24,044 bases of DNA, from assembly GCA_003564915.1 (NCBI GenBank), contig PXDX01000069.1, forward strand, positions 1 through 24,044, given 5' to 3'. How positions within the stretch are numbered: the stretch's first letter is position 1; the number at the start of each line of letters is the position of its first letter. Under the pieces are notes generated by a model. The model was not told where the DNA came from and made no database searches. It worked only from the letters and a program-made list of their open reading frames with translations. Positions 22,100 through 24,044 of the stretch are shown here, in pieces. Source of the DNA: a candidate division WWE3 bacterium. Lineage in GTDB: Bacteria > Patescibacteriota > WWE3 > UBA101185 > UBA10185. A program made the position numbers and the translations under genes.

Positions 22100-23194
22100 T
22101 TAGTTAGAACCAACGTGCAAAGCCATATCCACAAGTCTGCAAGAATAACCCCATTCATTATCGTACCAAGCCAAAACCTTTACTAAATTTCCGTCCACTA
22201 CCTTGGTCAGGTTCAGGTCGACAATACAAGAAAAAGAGCTGCCGACAATATCGGAAGACACCAGCGGCTCATAAGTGGCTTTGACCAATCCTCTATATCT
22301 TTCGCTTTCTGAGGCACTAATAATTGCCGAATTGACTTCCTCTTCCGTTACATCTTTATTCAACAGAAGAGTGATGTCGCTAATTGAACCTGTTAAGATG
22401 GGTACTCTAACGGCCATGCCGTCAAAAACCCCTTTAAGATCGGGTATAACCTTTGTTGTTGCTACTGCGGCTCCGGTCGTTGTGGGAATTATGTTGTAAT
22501 CGGCAGCCCGAGCACGCCTCATATCTTTGTTAGGCCCGTCCACTATGTTCTGTGTGGAAGTAACAGCGTGTATCGTGGTCATAACAGATTTCTCTATTCC
22601 AAAGACCTCTTTCAAAATATTCACTACGGGAGCTATACAATTTGTGGTGCACGAGGCGTTAGATACGATTTTTTCTCCCGAATACTCCTGATGGTTAACG
22701 CCCATTAAATATGTTTTTACTGTTCCCCCTTTTGGTGGTGCAGATAATACAACTTTAGAAGCTCCTCCCTCAATGTGGGCCATAGCAGCATCATCCTTCA
22801 CAAAGAAACCTGTACATTCCAGGACAACATCGACTTCCAAATCTTTCCAGGGAAGATTGGCGGGGTCGGGATCCGAAAAAACTTTGATCTTATTCTCTTC
22901 TACAACTAAAAACGTTTCCTCAGACTCACTTGTATAAAAGGAGCCATCCCCTCTATAATCGGTCAACTCAACTCTTTCTCCATTCTCTAAAAGGTAGACG
23001 TTTTCTTCGTAAGTTCCGTAGGCGGTATCATACTTTAACAAATGTGCTAAAACGCGAGGATTGACTAAGTCATTTATTGCAACGACCTGAACATCATCCC
23101 TCTCAAGTATGATCTTTAAGGATGCTCTGCCGATACGACCAAAACCGTTTATAGCTACTTTCACTGATGGATTTTCTTGTTCTTTTTTGGTCAT
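22100..23194 (-). CDS. gap: Glyceraldehyde-3-phosphate dehydrogenase
   Basis: A 364-residue GAPDH, which oxidises glyceraldehyde-3-phosphate to 1,3-bisphosphoglycerate with NAD(P) in glycolysis. NAD motif INGFGRIGR (15-23), AINDLVNPRVLAHLLKYD (39-56), catalytic Cys182 in NASCTTNC, and His209 in TTIHAVT are all intact, and the ending WYDNEWGYSCRLVDMA is standard. Compared with the usual 330-340 residues there are about 20-25 extra, mostly in the region after TAYG (about 61-100), where a loop with DYRGDGSFYTSES is added. The N-terminal MTKKEQENP extension is short. It follows thioredoxin after three bases, so the two form one operon. Confidence 0.96.
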   Translation of the reverse strand: MTKKEQENPSVKVAINGFGRIGRASLKIILERDDVQVVAINDLVNPRVLAHLLKYDTAYGTYEENVYLLENGERVELTDYRGDGSFYTSESEETFLVVEENKIKVFSDPDPANLPWKDLEVDVVLECTGFFVKDDAAMAHIEGGASKVVLSAPPKGGTVKTYLMGVNHQEYSGEKIVSNASCTTNCIAPVVNILKEVFGIEKSVMTTIHAVTSTQNIVDGPNKDMRRARAADYNIIPTTTGAAVATTKVIPDLKGVFDGMAVRVPILTGSISDITLLLNKDVTEEEVNSAIISASESERYRGLVKATYEPLVSSDIVGSSFSCIVDLNLTKVVDGNLVKVLAWYDNEWGYSCRLVDMALHVGSN

Positions 23195-23197
23195 ATT

Positions 23198-23461
23198 CTA
23201 GATGTTCTCCTCTATCCAAGATCTAAACGGATCTTCAGGCATTGCTCCCATTTTACGATCCACTTCCTCTCCATCTTCTAAGATCACAAAAGTTGGAATA
23301 CTCATAACTCCATACTCGCTCGCTAACGCCCCTTCCTCCTCTACATCTATACTTTCAAACTCAACCTCACCTTCGTAATCTTTTTTTAATTTTTCAAAGA
23401 CAGGCTCCATTGCCTTACAGGGACCACACCAATCGGCATAAAAATCTAATACTTTAATCAT
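23198..23461 (-). CDS. Short thioredoxin
   Basis: An 87-residue thioredoxin-fold oxidoreductase. The active site WCGPC is at 11-15 and the cis-proline is Pro56 in MSIPTFVIL. The protein begins at the strand MIKVLDFYADW, so the first strand and helix of classic thioredoxin (about 20 residues) are missing; it resembles small archaeal-type glutaredoxin/thioredoxin proteins. It likely reduces protein disulfides in the cytoplasm; no signal peptide is present. An AAAGG ribosome site and an extended -10 box lie upstream. It is the first gene of an operon with gapdh, whose catalytic cysteine is oxidation-prone, so a protective link is possible but inferred. Confidence 0.92.
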   Translation of the reverse strand: MIKVLDFYADWCGPCKAMEPVFEKLKKDYEGEVEFESIDVEEEGALASEYGVMSIPTFVILEDGEEVDRKMGAMPEDPFRSWIEENI

Positions 23462-23493
23462 AAAAACCTTTCACAAAATAGTTACGTTTTTTT

Positions 23494-23502
23494 ATTCTAG
23501 CA
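23494..23502 (-). promoter_or_regulatory. Extended -10 promoter of the thioredoxin-gapdh operon
   Basis: On the minus strand TGCTAGAAT fits the extended -10 consensus TGnTAnAAT, about 32 bases before the thioredoxin ATG. No clear -35 box is seen, which extended -10 promoters do not need. Confidence 0.55.
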
Positions 23503-23584
23503 CAGGTTCAAAGACCCATCATTAATCCTTATATTTTGATCCATCATTTTTAGTCCGGGTTAGATAAGATCTTCGTTTTTCTCT

Positions 23585-23603
23585 CAAGAGCTAAGGACTC
23601 TTG
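23585..23603 (-). terminator. Hairpin after the partial unknown gene
   Basis: Six-base arms CAAGAG and CTCTTG with a seven-base loop in the 169-base gap between the unknown leftward gene and the thioredoxin promoter. On the minus strand it is followed by A-rich, not U-rich, sequence, so termination is only inferred from placement. Confidence 0.35.
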
Positions 23604-23630
23604 CTTTATGATAAAAAATCAAGCATTGTC

Positions 23631-24044
23631 TTAACGCGAGACCGCCCTCTTTGGATGGAAAAATGCGTATCTTATTCTTACGGTCAGATTGTAGAGCCTT
23701 TCGGATATTCTTGTGAAAATATTTTCCTCAAAACGTTCTATTATCTGAACATTTTCAATTATAAGGTCTGAGCTATTAATGAATCCCAATATCTCAGCTC
23801 CCTCAGCCAAAACATCGTGTGTATTAACGGGAGGCTGTCTTGGTACATACGGTCTTGTGAAACCCATCAATGAAGTTGGCGGATACCATATCCCCTCTAC
23901 CAGATCGGATCGAAAAATATCACATTTCTCACTACCCTCTATTTTACTTGGAATAAAGTAGAGTCTGTACATATCTCCAACATGCAACACTTCATGAGCG
24001 GATACTTCTGCTTCAAAATAACAAGAGACGGATGGAGTGGCGGA
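23631..24044 (-). CDS. Unrecognised protein, 5' end beyond the window
   Basis: The frame is open from the window edge to the stop at 23631-23633, giving 137 residues; the GTG at 23990 is probably internal. I do not recognise a family. The visible part is soluble, begins with beta-like sequence (CYFEAEVSAHEVLHVGDMYRL across about 8-28), has a Pro-rich loop (TRPYVPRQPPVNTHD) and ends in a helical, basic segment (RISERLYNLTVRIRYAF, HPKRAVSR). No membrane helix or signal peptide is visible in this part. It is transcribed toward the thioredoxin-gapdh operon but separated by a promoter and a hairpin. Confidence 0.55.
   Translation of the reverse strand, partial: SATPSVSCYFEAEVSAHEVLHVGDMYRLYFIPSKIEGSEKCDIFRSDLVEGIWYPPTSLMGFTRPYVPRQPPVNTHDVLAEGAEILGFINSSDLIIENVQIIERFEENIFTRISERLYNLTVRIRYAFFHPKRAVSR

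Noticed and set aside
23462..23630. Possible small RNA or tRNA in the longest gap
   Set aside because: No cloverleaf or T-arm sequence is visible; short hairpins and a promoter explain what can be seen.

Overview
The window looks like chromosomal DNA of an ultra-small Candidate Phyla Radiation (Patescibacteria) bacterium. GC is moderate to low (about 40%, estimated by eye), genes are tightly packed, and many overlap. TGA acts as a normal stop (for example in the VirB4-like, holA and rpsT genes), so this is not a UGA-recoded lineage. The CPR reading rests on the mix of genes: a chromosomal VirB4/TraC-type ATPase next to holA and a sortase, a miniature TsaB, a short HrcA, and PilN/PilO-like genes behind ribosomal protein S20. 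The class (Microgenomates, Katanobacteria, Dojkabacteria or other) cannot be fixed from the sequence alone.

Layout. 1-3993 (+): 3' end of a TraC-like gene, VirB4-family ATPase, holA, sortase. 4019-6211 (-): rpsT, PilN-like, PilO-like, a small membrane protein, and a protein ending in a VPDTG sorting signal that faces the sortase gene tail to tail. 6244-11236 (+): murJ, a TM plus OB-like protein, ftsE, ftsX and a coiled-coil M23 peptidase. 11300-13014 (+): a secreted protein of unknown function, a VanZ-like protein, tsaE and a mini tsaB, each overlapping the next. 13069-15026 (+): nucleotide-sugar epimerase and family-2 glycosyltransferase. 15067-15258 (-): small membrane protein. 15399-17195 (+): lepA. 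17306-17698 (+): a gene I do not recognise. 17852-22039 (+): hrcA-grpE-dnaK-dnaJ behind a CIRCE-like operator. 22100-23461 (-): thioredoxin then gapdh. 23631-24044 (-): a partial unknown gene.

How the genes fit together. Much of the window concerns the cell envelope: lipid II flipping (MurJ), division-linked peptidoglycan hydrolysis (FtsE-FtsX-M23), sugar transfer (epimerase plus glycosyltransferase), a sortase with a likely substrate, and pieces of pilus-like and T4SS-like machines. The rest is translation, tRNA t6A modification, chaperones and glycolysis.

The most striking observation is that the M23 domain of the ftsEX-linked hydrolase appears circularly permuted: the HLHF half comes before the HxxxD...YLH half, yet all metal and catalytic residues are present. 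Second is a set of TATAAT-type -10 boxes lying 6-11 bases before start codons, which suggests leaderless or nearly leaderless transcripts. No tRNA, rRNA, CRISPR array or insertion sequence was seen. No gene-free stretch exceeds 300 bases; the longest are 23462-23630, 17699-17851 and 15265-15398, and their hairpins and promoters are listed.
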